This document shows positions 23,255-36,300 of a stretch of 64,000 nt of DNA, one piece after another. The stretch's first letter is position 1; every line of letters starts with the position of its first letter. The position numbers and the translations under genes are program-made. This stretch comes from Prostheceraeus crozeri (Eukaryota > Platyhelminthes > Polycladida > Euryleptidae). The stretch is taken from NCBI GenBank assembly GCA_907163375.1, contig CAJQUW010010428.1, positions 62,001-126,000 of the forward strand, written 5' to 3'. The notes under the pieces were generated by a model. The model was not told where the DNA came from and did not search any database. It worked only from the letters and a program-made list of their open reading frames with translations.

Positions 23255-23874
23255 TTAGTTACTATCGGTGCTAAGATTGCATCCAGAGGGCACAATCTTG
23301 CAAGCACCACCAAGCAGGCGTGTCCTCAAGGATTCGTGGACGTGGCAACCCAGCCCTCTGTGCAATAGCTTTCCTAAATGCATTATCTTCCAAATGAGTT
23401 TGTAATGATGAAACCGGGAGGACATATTCAACCAAGCACCAGATTCCGGGCATTTCGCAGCAAGCAAACGAGCTCTGTTTACCTTGTTTGCATTTTCCAA
23501 CGGATTATTGAATGTTTCATTTTGATAAATGGAGAGCTAGGATTTATGATATTCGAAAGACTCCTTGTTTGGAAACGACAGACCAGGATCTTGCCAAATT
23601 TTCAGCACCTTGTCGATCAACTCAGAGGCAAATCCGTGGAGTGGAACAGAATAGACTTCGTCAACTCCGAAGTTCATGGTAAGGAAGCCAAATATGCGGG
23701 CAGAGCGAGATCTCGAAACCGGTGAATACCAAGACCACCGAATCGGATGGATAAAGAAGCTTGACGAGAACTTGATGCCGTGAAATCAACATTCGAGATG
23801 GAGCTTACACAGGTTAGGATGATTTCATCGAGGGAAAACTTAGGGATTGAAAAGGAGTTTTTCAGCATGGACAT
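23255..23874 (-). pseudogene. LINE RT C-terminal fragment
   Basis: The minus strand from 23874 reads FSLDEIILTCVSS and then ASLSIRFGGLGIHRFRDLAL, ending LPAYLASLP. This is a very characteristic tail of non-LTR retrotransposon polymerases (QAxLPIRxGGLGxR). Further on, NRARLLAAKCPESGAWLNM and, after a frameshift, HLEDNAFRKAIAQRAGLP continue the same tail. The polymerase core is not present. It is a 5'-truncated, frameshifted copy. Confidence 0.7.
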
Positions 23875-24158
23875 CGAGTAAACTTACATGTTGTGTAAAT
23901 TTTTGTAACTCTTGGTTCTTTTTATCCATTATAGTTATACATGCTTCGTATATCTATGATAGCACAATCGCTTTCATATTTGGGGTAATACAAATTACGG
24001 AATTTCAATGATAGATGATGTTGTGAGTCCCTCCATATTCAGACAATGCCGCTTGATAAAGCATGACTGATTGATTCAGGTTCCATCCCTGTCTCATAAA
24101 ACACTGGTGACTGATTACAAAGGCATACGATGGTCATGGTTATTGTGAGTTCTTACAA

Positions 24159-25222
24159 TTATATTTTTTCGAAGTACTGTCCTGCATGGTGTATACAAGA
24201 ATTCATTCGGTGAAACCACCTCTCGAAGCACTGCTTGTAGTCGTCTTCCGTAAGGCTCGTCAGTGCCGCATCCAAAGCTTCAAGAGCCTCCATGTCTGAT
24301 ACGAATCGTCGTCCATGAAGATGCTCTTTGACCTTAGGGAAGAGCCAGAAGTCGCAAAGAACGAGATCTGGTGAATATGAAGGGTGCGTGACGAGTTGAA
24401 CACCCTCTGCTTCCGGGAAGTTAAGCGTCTCAGCTGCTGTGTAGGAGGAAGCGTTGTCATGATGCAGTAAGACTCCCCGGACGCCTGTTGCTCATCGAAG
24501 ATTTCGAGTAGATGTCCCAGATCGCTGGTCCTTCAACGCTTGGAAGACTTTGGGTAGGCAGACGGTTGTGTACCAGTTTGTCTCTCTTTCAATGGGACGA
24601 CCACGACGAGACCGATCTTGCTGAAGAAGACTGCAACCATTCGTTTTCCGACAGATCTTGATCGCCTGACCTTGGACCGAGACGACTCGCCAGGAAAGCA
24701 CCACGTGGCTGATTGAATTTTAGTTTCGGGGTCGTAATCATAAATCCATGTCTCATCGCCAGTGACTATCATGTCGGTTTGTCTCGGAGCTCCGTTGTTG
24801 AATTTGCGCAGCATGAACCGATACCAATCGACTCGCGCTTGCTTCTGTTCTTCCGTCAAGTTGTGTGGCACCCATCTGGCGGATCGCCTTGTGAGACAAA
24901 GATGGTCGTGAACTAGTTTCTGCGCAGCTGTGCATCCAATATTCAGATGATGCTGAATCTGAATCATTGTCACTCGTTGATCGGTCTCAACCAGAAGGCG
25001 GAGGCGTTCCGCATTTTCTGGTGTTTCTGCTTCTGCTGGGCGGCCGGAGCGTGGCTCGTCTTCAAAGTCTGTTCGTCCTCGTTTGAACTCACGAAACCAG
25101 AGGCTGATCATGGATTCAGATGGACACTGATCACCAAAGCATGCCTGCAGCGACTCGAAACATTCTTTGTAAGTGAGTCCTTTCTTGAAGTCGTAAAACA
25201 TATTCTTGAGGTCGGAAAGCAA
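24159..25222 (-). pseudogene. mariner transposase, nearly full length, frameshifted
   Basis: The N-terminus shows the paired helix-turn-helix region (FKKGLTYKECFESLQACFGD, SLWFREFKRGRTDFEDEPRS, GRP) used to bind transposon ends. The first catalytic aspartate is in VTGDETWIYDYDPETK; the second and third are read in another frame as HHDNASSYTAAE and PSYSPDLVLCDFWLFPK, fitting the mariner D,D34D pattern. The end is ERWFHRMNSCIHHAGQYFEK and a stop at 24159. Length is about 350 codons, normal for the family. At least two frameshifts separate the pieces, so it is a fossil. I could not recognise the terminal repeats. Confidence 0.85.
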
Positions 25223-25559
25223 ATCTTGACAATTCCATAATTAATTTCTCGTCTGAACATGAAAACGAAGCAACGACACCAGCTCTTAAACTGAGGGTGA
25301 GCTTTCATCAACTTCAAGGCAGTGTCATTCATTGTACATGAATGTGTGAATGCGAAACTTGGCGTGAGAGCTATTCGATTCCATGCTATTGTTCTACTAA
25401 AATTTCGTGACGTCAACCTGAATAGTTTATTCGTGGCTAAAAACTTTCAGCATGACCCTCGTATTTTAAGGACTTTTGTTCGGGAACCCTTTACAGTCCC
25501 CGATCACCAGAGGCCCAAACTGATTGAGCCCCAACTTTGCAAACATACTCACTAGATGT

Positions 25560-26095
25560 AGAATAGTAAAGCAAGAATGATTCATGTTCTATCTCGGTCT
25601 CATAAAATACAAGCGACTCATTTTAATTTAGCTTCTTTGAAATTAATGGCTTTGTTCCATCCTACAGCAGTAATTACTTGACAGAATGACCTAAATCTTG
25701 CATTGCCAGTAGAAAAGGCATCAAAGGTTATCTCGAGTCTTGATCAGTTTGCAAAAACAGTATTAAAGAAGTTGTGACTGATTACATATTTTTCAGATAA
25801 CAGTTTCAGAGAATGCGGAAATTCTATTCAGTCACAGTTCACGATACGTTCAACAAAATTTAGCGATTTATTCACTCAGAGTCAACAGCTGATTATTCAA
25901 ATTTGGCGCTTATTCTATTGGAAAATAATATTTAATTCGTTTACTATGTAATTAATTTACTTGCTTAATTCTCATTATCAATTAATAACTTTCGTTGATT
26001 GAATTAAATTAACAAAAGTTATTTGTTTAAACGTTTATAATTTTAAATTCCTACCCTCCTCATATCTCGAGTTATGTGTATCACGAGATCGACAG
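25560..26095. other. AT-rich spacer
   Basis: No gene or repeat recognised between the mariner remnant and the LINE. The very AT-rich run at 25925-26045 may be the edge of the LINE 5' region. Confidence 0.35.
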
Positions 26096-26177
26096 AAATC
26101 TCGAAGCTCTGGAAAACAGAGTTAAGGAAAAAATTGAAGAAAAGGCATTGGAAAGGAAGGGAAATTCTTAAAAGTTG

Positions 26178-26516
26178 AAATGATAGATAACAATATTGTA
26201 GACAGAATTTTGAAAAAGAAAAACAAGCTAAAAAGAAACAAAGATTATGCTCAGGTTTTTATTGATGAAGATTTAACCAAGGAGCAAAGAGAAGCTAGGA
26301 GAGTAATTGCTTGAGGAGGTTAGAGAGAGGAGAAAGAATGGTGAATATAGTTATTTGTATCGGAACACGATAGTGAATAAAGGCAAATGGTTCACCCCAA
26401 TAGAAAGAGAAGAGAGAAAGAAATTGATTCAAGAAATGTTGGAAAAAAGAAAAGAAGGATTCATTTGCTATATTCAAGACAATAAAATTGTAATTAAAGG
26501 CAAATATAACCAGTAA
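26178..26516 (+). pseudogene. LINE ORF1-like protein, interrupted
   Basis: An ATG at 26180 gives MIDNNIVDRILKKKNKLK and DYAQVFIDEDLTKEQREARR, resembling the short ORF1 of some LINEs where a VFINDDLT-EQR-RR motif is common. A TGA and a frame change at about 26310 separate it from EVRERRKNGEYSYLYRNTIV, which carries on to 26516. A glutamate- and lysine-rich coiled-coil-like stretch precedes it (26096-26170). It ends two bases before the ORF2 start. It probably bound RNA in the LINE particle. Confidence 0.5.
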
Positions 26517-26518
26517 CT

Positions 26519-29500
26519 ATGAATTTGAAACAAAACTTTTCTCAAATAGAACATGATAAGACTAAGATAGGTTATATTAACATAAATGGACTTACTAACA
26601 ACAAATTGACAGAACTAGAAGAACTGTTTGAAGAGAGAGAGATACTTATTCTTTGTGAAACGCATAATAGAGGAAAAACGACAAATATACCTTTCAGTTG
26701 TAAATTAATAGAAAAAAATCGAGAGATAACGAGTAAGAAAGGAGGAGGATTGATGTTTATATGGAAAGATGTGAAACATATAAAAGCAGAAGAAATCAAA
26801 ATAGAAGAAGAAGACTTGATGATAGTGAGAACTTGTTTGGATGACGAGATCATATACTTCATGATAGTATATTGGGACGTTAAAAATACTTCGAAGAACG
26901 TATCAATGAAAGACAAAATGCTAAGTTTAATTGACGATAATAGAGATAAAAAATGGATAGTAGTTGGAGACTTCAATGCTCATTTTAAATTCTTAGATGG
27001 CAGACAAAATAAAAATTCCAAGATTTTTGAAGAATTTATGGATAATTCTAGATTTATTTTGCTAAATATGTCAGAAAAATGCACAGGAAGATATACTAGA
27101 AGCATAAATGATCAAATAACTACTATTGATTATATTTTGACAAACGACTCGGTAGAAGACCTGATATTATATATTTATATTGATGATAAAAAAGAAATAA
27201 ATATCAGCGATCACAACATAATTGATATAACATTGGATATTAAGATCAGGAAATCTAATCAAGAAGTCTCAAACACTGAACCTACTAAATTTTTCTGGTC
27301 AAGGAGCAATGCAAAAAAATTAAAATTATTTGAAAAATCTATGTGTAATGTTATGAACAAATTAGAGAAGAATGACTTTACAATAGTCGAAGAAGCGATG
27401 TGCAGAGAAGCAAATAAATTTCTGTTAACAAAGGAAAACAAAAACAATAATAAAATATATCAATTTAGCAAGAGTATAACTGATAAGATAAAAATTAGAC
27501 GATATTATAATAAGAAAGCTAGACATGCGAGAAGAGGAAAAGAGGCTAAACGACATTCTGAATTCTGGAATAAGTATATTGCAATAAAAACTGAAATACA
27601 AGAAATGATTACAAAAGAAATGCTAGAACACGATATAGCAACTGCTAAGAAAATAAAAGAAAATACCAACAATTTCAAATGGAATGAGATACAAAGGATA
27701 ATGGGAAAAAATCGCAATAAGAAAGAAATCAAAATAATACAGAATAAGAACGATGAAGTCCATCTTAAAGATGATGATGCTAAAGAGCTGATTATACGCT
27801 TCTGGCAGTATCTTTCCACTGAAGAAAAGGTATACAAAGGTTTATTAACATTAGTAGAAGGACAAACCTACAATAAAGAAAAGGAAGCAATGAAAATGGA
27901 TCATGATTATATCAATAAACCTTTATACTTAGAAAAATATTTCATACATGAGACAGAGACTATAAAAGCTATAAAAACATTGAAAAATAAAAAAGCAGCT
28001 GGCACAACAGGAATTACGCCTGAAATGTGTAAATCTGTTTCAAATAATGAAATTTGCATTAGAAAGATTACTGATTGTTTTAATAATATCAGAAAAATAG
28101 GTATTCCACAATCATGGAGGATCAGTAAAATCATTTTGATCCCAAAAACAAATGATAAATACACTTTTTATAAGGATTTCCGACCAATTACAATCACAGA
28201 AACATTCTATAAGATATACACATCAATTCTAAAGGACAAAATATGCTTATTTTTACAGAAGAATCATTTATTATCAGAAGAACAGGCAGGATTTCAGAAG
28301 AATAGAAGACTTGAAGAGAACATAGTGCGTTTAAATATTGAAATAGAAAGAGCAAGAAGAAATAAGAAAAATCTTTACTTGATAGCGATAGACTTTCAGA
28401 AAGCCTTTGACTCAGTGAATAGAGAAGAAATTATAAAAGAATTGAATAAACTGAAATTTGAGATGGAGCTGATTACTGCAATAGCACAATTATATGAAAA
28501 TGAACATGTCAATTTGTATATGAATGACAAAATGGTCGGACAATTCGAGAAAAGCAAAGGACTTCGACAAGGATGTAAGATGTCTCCCATTATTTTCATA
28601 ATTATGATGGATAAATTAATTAAAAAAATGAATGGAAAATGGCCACAGTATAATACCAACTTATTAATGTATGCTGATGATGGTTTGATTTTTGCGTATT
28701 CAAAATTTGAGGCTGACGAAAAATTGAGATGCATAGTAGAAGAAGCAAGTAAATTTGGAATGAAAATAAATTGTGAAAAATGTCAGTATATTGAATTTGG
28801 GAAAAACGAAATGGACACTTTAGGAGGGTATCACGTAATAGTAGAGAATAAGATGATAGAAATCGGTCAAATAAAGAAGGTGAACAGCATGAAATACTTA
28901 GGAGTCAGAATTTCGAACAAGAAGAACATTTTCAAAGAACATATTACTGAAAAGACAGATAAGCTAATTAAATACAAATTTTGGATGAGTTACTTATTAA
29001 AAGGACGATTAGACAAACAGATTTTGGGAAAAACGATTTGGAAATCAGTAATGCTACCAACAATCCTACATGCAATGAGTGCTATCCCTTTATCAAAAAA
29101 AATTAATGATGTAATAAAAAAATCCTAAAATGAAATATTTAGATCAATAATGGGACTTCCATCATTCGCACCGGAAGAGTATATAAGAAGCGAAATAGGA
29201 TTGTCGAATCAAATATGGCGAGATAAGAAAAATAAAATTCTAATGCTACATCATGTAATGACCAAAACTAACAGCCTGAAAAAGACAGTAATTGAAGAAT
29301 GGAATGGCCAAATAAACTGGATTGAAGATAGCAAAAGTATAATGTCAGAGTTGAAGATAGACAATGAAAAATTTGAAGAATACGAGAGAAAAGATATAAT
29401 AAAGATAATAAATGATAAAGATGAAAAAATGTGGAAAGAAAATATTGGTAAGAAGAAAAGTCTGAAATTTTATGAAGAAGTGAAGAAGAAATTCAATGAA

Positions 29501-29770
29501 AATAAATTAGAGGCAACTGAGCGAGCAAGTTACATTACAAGAAGATGGATTTGTGGGGCGGTGTTGTTAAATGACAAAATGGGAAGGAACCATGAAGAGC
29601 GCAAATGCGAAACATGTCAAGTTTATGAAGATGTAGAACATGTGTTATTGAAATGCAAGAGATTCAAAAGTCTAAGGAAAGAGTATGATATAGATGAAAA
29701 GGATATTAATGTTGTGATAGGTGTAAAAAAAATGGAAAGAATGCGAGGAATACAGGAAAAAAATTTATAA
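26519..29770 (+). CDS. LINE ORF2: AP endonuclease, reverse transcriptase, zinc knuckle
   Basis: The endonuclease occupies residues 1-240: IGYININGL, ILILCETHNRG, WIVVGDFNAHFKFLDGR, TTIDYILTND and ISDHNIIDITLD supply the expected N, E, D and SDH residues. The RT spans roughly residues 490-790: WRISKIILIPK, DFRPITITETFYKI, LSEEQAGFQKNRR, YLIAIDFQKAFDSVNREEI (motif A), GLRQGCKMSPIIFIIM (motif B) and LLMYADDGLIFA (catalytic YADD). A single in-frame TAA at 29126 interrupts the C-terminus; the same frame resumes and ends with CETCQVYEDVEHVLLKC, a CCHC knuckle. Apart from that stop the 1,083-codon frame is clean, so the copy is young. The same TAA is present in the partial copy at 30531-31339. Confidence 0.9.
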
Positions 29771-30502
29771 TATAAGAATTGGAAAGTAATCATCCTCTGG
29801 TAGAATACAATGGATTGGATAGGTTACAACTTAAAATTTGAATAGTGAGTTTGTAAGTTGTTCTAAGAAGATATGTGATGATTAGTTAATCTTTATGGTT
29901 GATTTGTAAAGGTTTGGTTTTATTTCTAGTTAGACATAGAAGTTTGGATCAACTGTAAATATGACATTTATATTTTCGAAGGCCTTAATTAGTTGCTTGG
30001 ATATTAATGTTGGTATTAAAGGAAGTAAATTTTGATTTATTACTCTCGGTGAGGAATTTTGACGTTGTACGTTTTGTAGGATAATTTTGCTTGAAATTTT
30101 CATGACACATCTCAAATTCAAATGATACAAAAACTTCAAAAGTTATAGATTATTGTTTGATTTCACTTAATGGTCGCAATCGCTTATGATTCTTTTACAA
30201 TTAATTCATGATCGTTATCATCATCGTTATTTTATGGTTTTTAAGAAGAATAGACTCTGTGGCAAATGGCTGTGATTCCTAAGGAATAAACTGATTTACA
30301 TTGTATTACGTGATTTATGGTGGATATGATTTTAAATTGTGATTCTCAATAGTTCAACTGGTTATATATTCAAAATTGCAATAGTGTTATTTCTCAAATG
30401 GACTATATAAAAATTTTCTGTGTTTTCAATTTCAATCGTTCGTAGTATGATAAACTTTATAAATGTTTAGGGAGAGCTGTTTCATATATGCATTGAATCT
30501 CC

Positions 30503-30508
30503 AATAAA
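30503..30508 (+). promoter_or_regulatory. Polyadenylation signal of the LINE
   Basis: AATAAA stands directly before the ATTC tail, the usual arrangement at the 3' end of LINE transcripts. Confidence 0.6.
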
Positions 30509-30530
30509 ATTCATTCATTCATTCATTCCT

Positions 30531-31339
30531 GAAATAGAAAGAGGAAGAAGAAATAAGAAAAATCTTTACTTGATGGCGATAGACTTTCAGAAAGCCTTTG
30601 ACTCAGTGAATAGAGAAGAAATTATAAAAGAATTGAATAAACTGAAATTTGAGATGGAGCTGATTACTGCAATAGCACAATTATATGAAAATGAACATGT
30701 CAATTTGTATATGAATGACAAAATGGTCGGACAATTCGAGAAAAGCAAAGGACTTCGACAAGGATGTAAGATGTCTCCCATTATTTTCATAATTATGATG
30801 GATAAATTAATTAAAAAAATGAATGGAAAATGGCCACAGTATAATACCAACTTATTAATGTATGCTGATGATGGTTTGATTTTTGCGTATTCAAAATTTG
30901 AGGCTGACGAAAAATTGAGATGCATAGTAGAAGAAGCAAGTAAATTTGGAATGAAAATAAATTGTGAAAAATGTCAGTATATTGAATTTGGGAAAAACGA
31001 AATGGACACTTTAGGAGGGTATCACGTAATAGTAGAGAATAAGATGATAGAAATCGGTCAAATAAAGAAGGTGAACAGCATGAAATACTTAGGAGTCAGA
31101 ATTTCGAACAAGAAGAACATTTTCAAAGAACATATTACTGAAAAGACAGATAAGCTAATTAAATACAAATTTTGGATGAGTTACTTATTAAAAGGACGAT
31201 TAGACAAACAGATTTTGGGAAAAACGATTTGGAAATCAGTAATGCTACCAACAATCCTACATGCAATGAGTGCTATCCCTTTATCAAAAAAAATTAATGA
31301 TGTAATAAAAAAATCCTAAAATGAAATATTTAGATCAAT
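30531..31339 (+). pseudogene. 809-bp second copy of the LINE RT core
   Basis: This repeats 28340-29148 with only two visible substitutions, both near its left end (AGCAAG to AGGAAG, and ATAGCG to ATGGCG, turning LIAID into LMAID). It carries motifs A, B and YADD and the same in-frame TAA. It abuts the ATTC tail of the complete LINE directly and ends mid-gene, running into unrelated sequence. It has neither a 5' nor a 3' LINE end, so it is not an ordinary 5'-truncated insertion. Confidence 0.9.
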
Positions 31340-31660
31340 TTTTGTAAATCACAATTCAGAATGTGCGAAGGTGATGCAATTTTGGGTTTGTGTTGATTAT
31401 CTCATGACTGTGCGATGGTGTTTGGCACAACATTTTCGGTTGACCATCTTCATCTGGGTACGTAGATTGTGTTCCATACACAGGTCGCTAAATGCAATGA
31501 CGTGATCATTTATCGCAATTCCATAGAACAAAGTGGATTGCAATCATTCTACATTCAGCGCTGCGCTGAATGGACTTACGGCAGACCACACATTTTTTCT
31601 GATAATGCCACTTATTGCATGTGCCTATGATGTATGTATAGAAATCAGATACTATACTAT
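31340..31660. other. Short spacer before the LTR
   Basis: No feature recognised. Confidence 0.3.
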
Positions 31661-31827
31661 TGTAAGGTGAGAGCTTTAAGTAGACTAATTTTATTCTGCT
31701 TTTAATACCTCAATTATTATTTCATTGTGCTCGAGGCGGGAAACGATCTTAGTACCGCTTAACCACGTTTAGGTGAGCAGAGCTTAGTTTTGAGGGTGTT
31801 GGTTGCGGTTCGCGAGAACAACAACTA
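31661..31827 (+). repeat. Upstream LTR
   Basis: Same sequence as 44411-44577 over about 165 bp. Starts with TGTAAGG. The exact right edge is uncertain by about four bases because the following bases ACTA are shared at both sites. Confidence 0.85.
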
Positions 31828-31843
31828 GCAGCATCAAGTTATT

Positions 31844-33310
31844 ATGAATGTGACTAATCTATTCGATGATAACATTTCAGACGAGCTGGAACAGTTGGTT
31901 TTACGACCGGAGCAATCCGAGCAGCCTTCACCTCGACGCAAGTCGGGAGAGTCGCCAGTTCGTTCACCTGCTAGAATCACGACTCAGTCGCCTCAGTCTT
32001 CTGGTGATCGCCACACGACGTCGCCGCGCAAGCCTCACGTTCGTTGGGTCGACGAAGCAGAGGATCAATCCCTGGGACCTACTCCGACGCTGTCGGTAAG
32101 TAAGCAATTGTCACCTGCCTGTATAGGCTTAAACATACCTACCGTGAAACCACAAGACGACAGTTTCAGTGGTGGCAGCGGTGGGATGTACGCTAGAGAC
32201 ACGTCAACATGGTTGCGTGTTCCACTCAAGGCATTTCCCGTATTTGACGGAGGTAATTTTTCTATTTACTATCAACGGATAAGTGCCGCTATGAATACTT
32301 ACCCAGAGGCCGAGCGTTACCCTATTTTTGCCGCAAAATTAGGAGACAACGTTGTCGAGTGTTTGTGTGATTTTTTCCTGGGGGTCTTGGTCACTGTTCT
32401 TTTGAGAAAGTTGTGCAGTTTCTACTGATGAAATACCGGGAACACTCAAAGCCTCCGATAGAAAGCTGCCTACCGAGAGAACGGACAGGTAAGTACGAAA
32501 AATTGAGCATGAAAAATGCACCAATATTTCAGGGGGAATCTGGTGAAGATTTTGACATATGGTTTCGCCGAGTATCTATGTATTTGGATACCTACCCTCC
32601 ACAGGAGAGAATTCATAGACTCTTCCCAGTTGGGAACAAAACCATTCGAGTTTGTACAACATCGACCGGATGAGGTGCAAAGGAGTTTTGATATGCTTGT
32701 CGAGTCTCTGAGGAGGAAATACGTTATACCGATTAATATGTCGAGGGCGCAAGAACTTTATTCCAGGTATCAAAAGAATTCTGAAGATTGGCAAGATTTT
32801 GAGGGAGAATTACGGCGATTAGTAAGGATTGCCTTTCCGGCTCAACCTTCCTGGAAACAGGAGGATTCTTCAAAGAATGCTTGCCGGCACTAGCAATGTC
32901 GAACTCTCTCGACATTTCACGTTCAGCCCACCCCTCTCGATAGAGCATCTCTATCACGCAGCAGATTTGATAAAAAGAATCGTCTGCTCAATTCGGACTC
33001 AAGGGTCGAAATAAGTAGGCCTACAGGAGGATCATTTCCACTGTCAGGGTCATCCTTCCAGAAAAATATGCCACCTATCGATCCGCAGATGTTCGCAGGA
33101 GCTTGTCTCCTATCCGACCGCCTACTCCACCAAACTTACCTGAAGTACGGAGTAGTCCATCTCCTGTACGGGCACTACGGCCTCCTACCCTCCAAGACGC
33201 TCTTTTTCCGGAGAGGAGAGAACTAATGAACAAGTGAAATGTTTCAAATGTGGAGAGAAAGGATATTTCATGAGGAACTGTCCATTTCGGGAAAATAGGT
33301 ATTTAAACCA
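31844..33310 (+). pseudogene. gypsy gag region (fossil)
   Basis: This part starts with a serine- and proline-rich N-terminus, continues with a capsid-like section (for example FPVFDGGNFSIYYQRISAAM, a retrotransposon gag-like pattern) and ends with a CCHC zinc knuckle (CFKCGEKGYFMRNCP) at about 33240-33285. It is broken. The first 0.34 kb is repeated at 46031-46373. Confidence 0.8.
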
Positions 33311-33328
33311 CTGAGGCTGGAACACTCC

Positions 33329-36300
33329 GTGGACGGACGGACTGATTCCGCAGCCGGTGAGAAACCGTCTGATGTCACAATCCAGACCCCGAACTGTAAC
33401 GTTATTCAACTGCTTTTAAACCATAAACCGCGTACCGCTATGTTAGATTCCGGAGCAGATCGTAGCGTGATTGATGTTGAAACGTGTCGAGAAACAGGCG
33501 TTTCGTACACCCGCAAGGAGATGCCAAAGTTTGACCAGCCTGACTGTTCCAAAGTCAAACCTATTGCAGAAGTTAACATACCCATAGAAGTCGCGGGCGA
33601 ATGTTTCAACCAGACATTTATAGTCTGTGAACGCCTCAGGAGTCCTATAATTATCGGACTGGATTTCATTATGTTATATGGAGGATGCGCTGACTGGGTA
33701 AGTAACACGTTTTATCTTTTCAATAGAGCAGTCAGCACACCGATCCTGAGGAGAGTCGAAACATACCAGGTGGGTGTGCATCTAGTACAAGATACGGTAA
33801 TTCCTCCCAAGAGTGTCGCATATCGTCTCGGGAAGTGCGCAGAATTTCCTATTCCTTCCCTCAACTTACTCATCGCTCAGCGAGATCAGTTACCAGACGG
33901 TGTCCTCTTGGCAAATGCCGTATGCGAGCCCAGAGACAACCAAACCTGGCTTCAGCTAATGAACATTACTAATGCTGATGTCCGACTACCTGCCGGTCGC
34001 GAAATTGCAACTATAGAACCAATCGAGGTTTTGGCAGAGTCGGCGGATCAAACAGACCAAGTAAGTTTTGAAGCTTCACCTACAAATATAGAAGCAGCTA
34101 TAACACAGTTGGACGAGACAGACCTCAACACGGAGGAGAAAGAGGAGGCCGCCCAAGTGTTACGCTCCTATGAAGACGTATTTGTAGAGAAAGGTAAGAA
34201 ATTGGGCCGCAAAACTCTATTATATCATCAGATAGACACCGGACCCCACGCTCCAATCAAAATTCCGGGGCGCCGAGTACCGCCACACCAGAGGTCTGAG
34301 GTAGACACGATGCTAGATGACCTCATCAATGATGATGTAATTCGACCCAGTTACAGTCCCTGGTCCGCTCCCATTCTGGTAGTGAAAAAGAAAGACGGAT
34401 CTCTTCGTTGTTGCGTTGACTTCAGGAAGCTGAATGAGATAACTGTCAAAGACGCATATCCCATACCTCGTATAGACGAGAGTATCGACGCCTTAAGTGG
34501 ATCACGTTATTTCAGTCCTAGACTTGAAGTCTGGTTATTTTCAGGTACCTCTGGACGAGCAGTCCAAAGAGAAAACTGCTTTCTCCACCCACCGCGGCCT
34601 ATATGAATTTAACGTCCTCCCTATGGGGGTGACGAATGGTCCAGCTGTTTTTGCGCGTCTGATGAATAATGTACTCGCCGGTCTGACATGGTCAGCCTGC
34701 CTCGTTTACCTCGATGACACCATAGTCATGGGGAGGACATTTAAGGATCATTTGCTAAACCTGCAGGCTGTCCTGCAGAGATTCCGTGAAGCGAATTTTC
34801 AACTGAATCCTAAGAAATGCCAGTGGTTCAAATCTAAGGTTAAATACCTTGGACATGTAGTCTCTCGCAAGGGAGTCCACACAGACCCCTCTACCATTGA
34901 GAGAATAATCAACTGGCCCGTTCCTAAAACGCAAAAGGAGCTGAGGAGTTTCATAGGACTCTGCAGCTATTATCGTAGATATATTCAAGGGTTTGCGAAA
35001 ACTGCTGGGCACTTACATCGCCTCACTGGTAAAAATGTAAGATTTGTTTGGACAACCGAATGCCAAACCGCTTTCGAAGAACTCCGCTTCAAGCTCAGTA
35101 GTGCCCCAATATTAACATTACCTGATTTCTCAGAGAACGCAGGATCTTTTATCCTCGACACAGACGCTTCTGAAAAAGCCATCGGAGCTGTGCTGTCCCA
35201 AAAATGTCCTGATGGTCTCGAGCGAGTGGTAGCGTATGGGAGTCGCTGCATGACAAAGCCAGAGCGCAATTACTGCGTTCCACGCAAGGAAATGCTAGCC
35301 ATGGTCTATTTCGTTCTCGAGTTCCGTCCTTATCTGTTAGGCAAGCATTTCATTCTGAGGACAGACCATAGCGCTCTCACCTGGCTTATGTCATTCAAAG
35401 AGCCTACTGGACAGGTGGCACGCTGGATACAAAAATTGCAAGAATATCGATTCTCAATTGAATACCGGTCCAACCCTAAGCACACAAATGCCGATGCTCT
35501 ATCCAAGCGGCCACACAGGCGCCACGGAGAATGCCCCTCTTGCGAACCGAATGCTGCGCAAATTTCGTTAATTCAGTGGCCATTTCCGTCCACTTCAGGG
35601 GATCTTCTAGCAGCACAGAGAGCCTACCTGCCAACAGCGGAGATTAGTGAATGGATCGCCGAGAAAAGACGACCACCCCCATGAATGCGATACCGAGAAC
35701 TGGAAGACTACCTCCAGAATTTCGATTCATTCACTCTACTCGACGGGTTGTTGCACATAAAAAAACCCGACGATAACAGCTGGCGTCTAGTCCTTCCACC
35801 CGAATGGAGAAATGTGGCCATGCACCAATACCATGATAACCCCACTGGTGGACACAACGGCAAAGAGAGCACATATCAGAAAATAAAATCCCGATTCTGG
35901 TGGCCGAAGATGAAGGAACAGGTAATCGAATGGGTTAATACCTGCGGAGTTTGCGGGCAATGCCGAGGCCCTAACCCCAAAACGGTGGCAACATTACAGC
36001 CCATAGAATCCTCAGAGGCTTTCCATCGTATTGCTCTGGACATAATGGGACCCCTACCGACCACTCTGCAGGGAAACCGGTTCATCCTAGTTATGGTAGA
36101 TACCTTCACTCGATGGGCCGAGGCCGTGCCTCTACCACAGCACACTGCGAAGCTGGTGGGCAAAATGCAGTTTTACACCACTGGGTCTCCAGATACGGCG
36201 TTCCGAAAGAAATCCTATCCGATCAAGGGAAAGAATTCGAGTCAGCCGTATTTCAGCACTTCTGTAAAATACTGTCTATTAAGAAAATACGGTCATCCCC

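Larger units (their letters stand above)
26096..30530 (+). mobile_element. APE-type LINE, nearly full length, with (ATTC)n tail
   Basis: The order is an ORF1-like region (26096-26516), a long ORF2 with endonuclease and RT (26519-29770), a 0.75-kb 3' region, AATAAA at 30503, and a tail of ATTC repeats ending at about 30528. The plus strand is strikingly A-rich throughout the coding part, a bias not shared by its neighbours. The 5' end and target duplication could not be fixed. The clade is not assigned by eye; CR1, L2 or Jockey-like groups are candidates. Confidence 0.8.

Noticed and set aside
26572-28734. Minus-strand open frames opposite the LINE
   Set aside because: They are shadows of the A-rich LINE coding strand.
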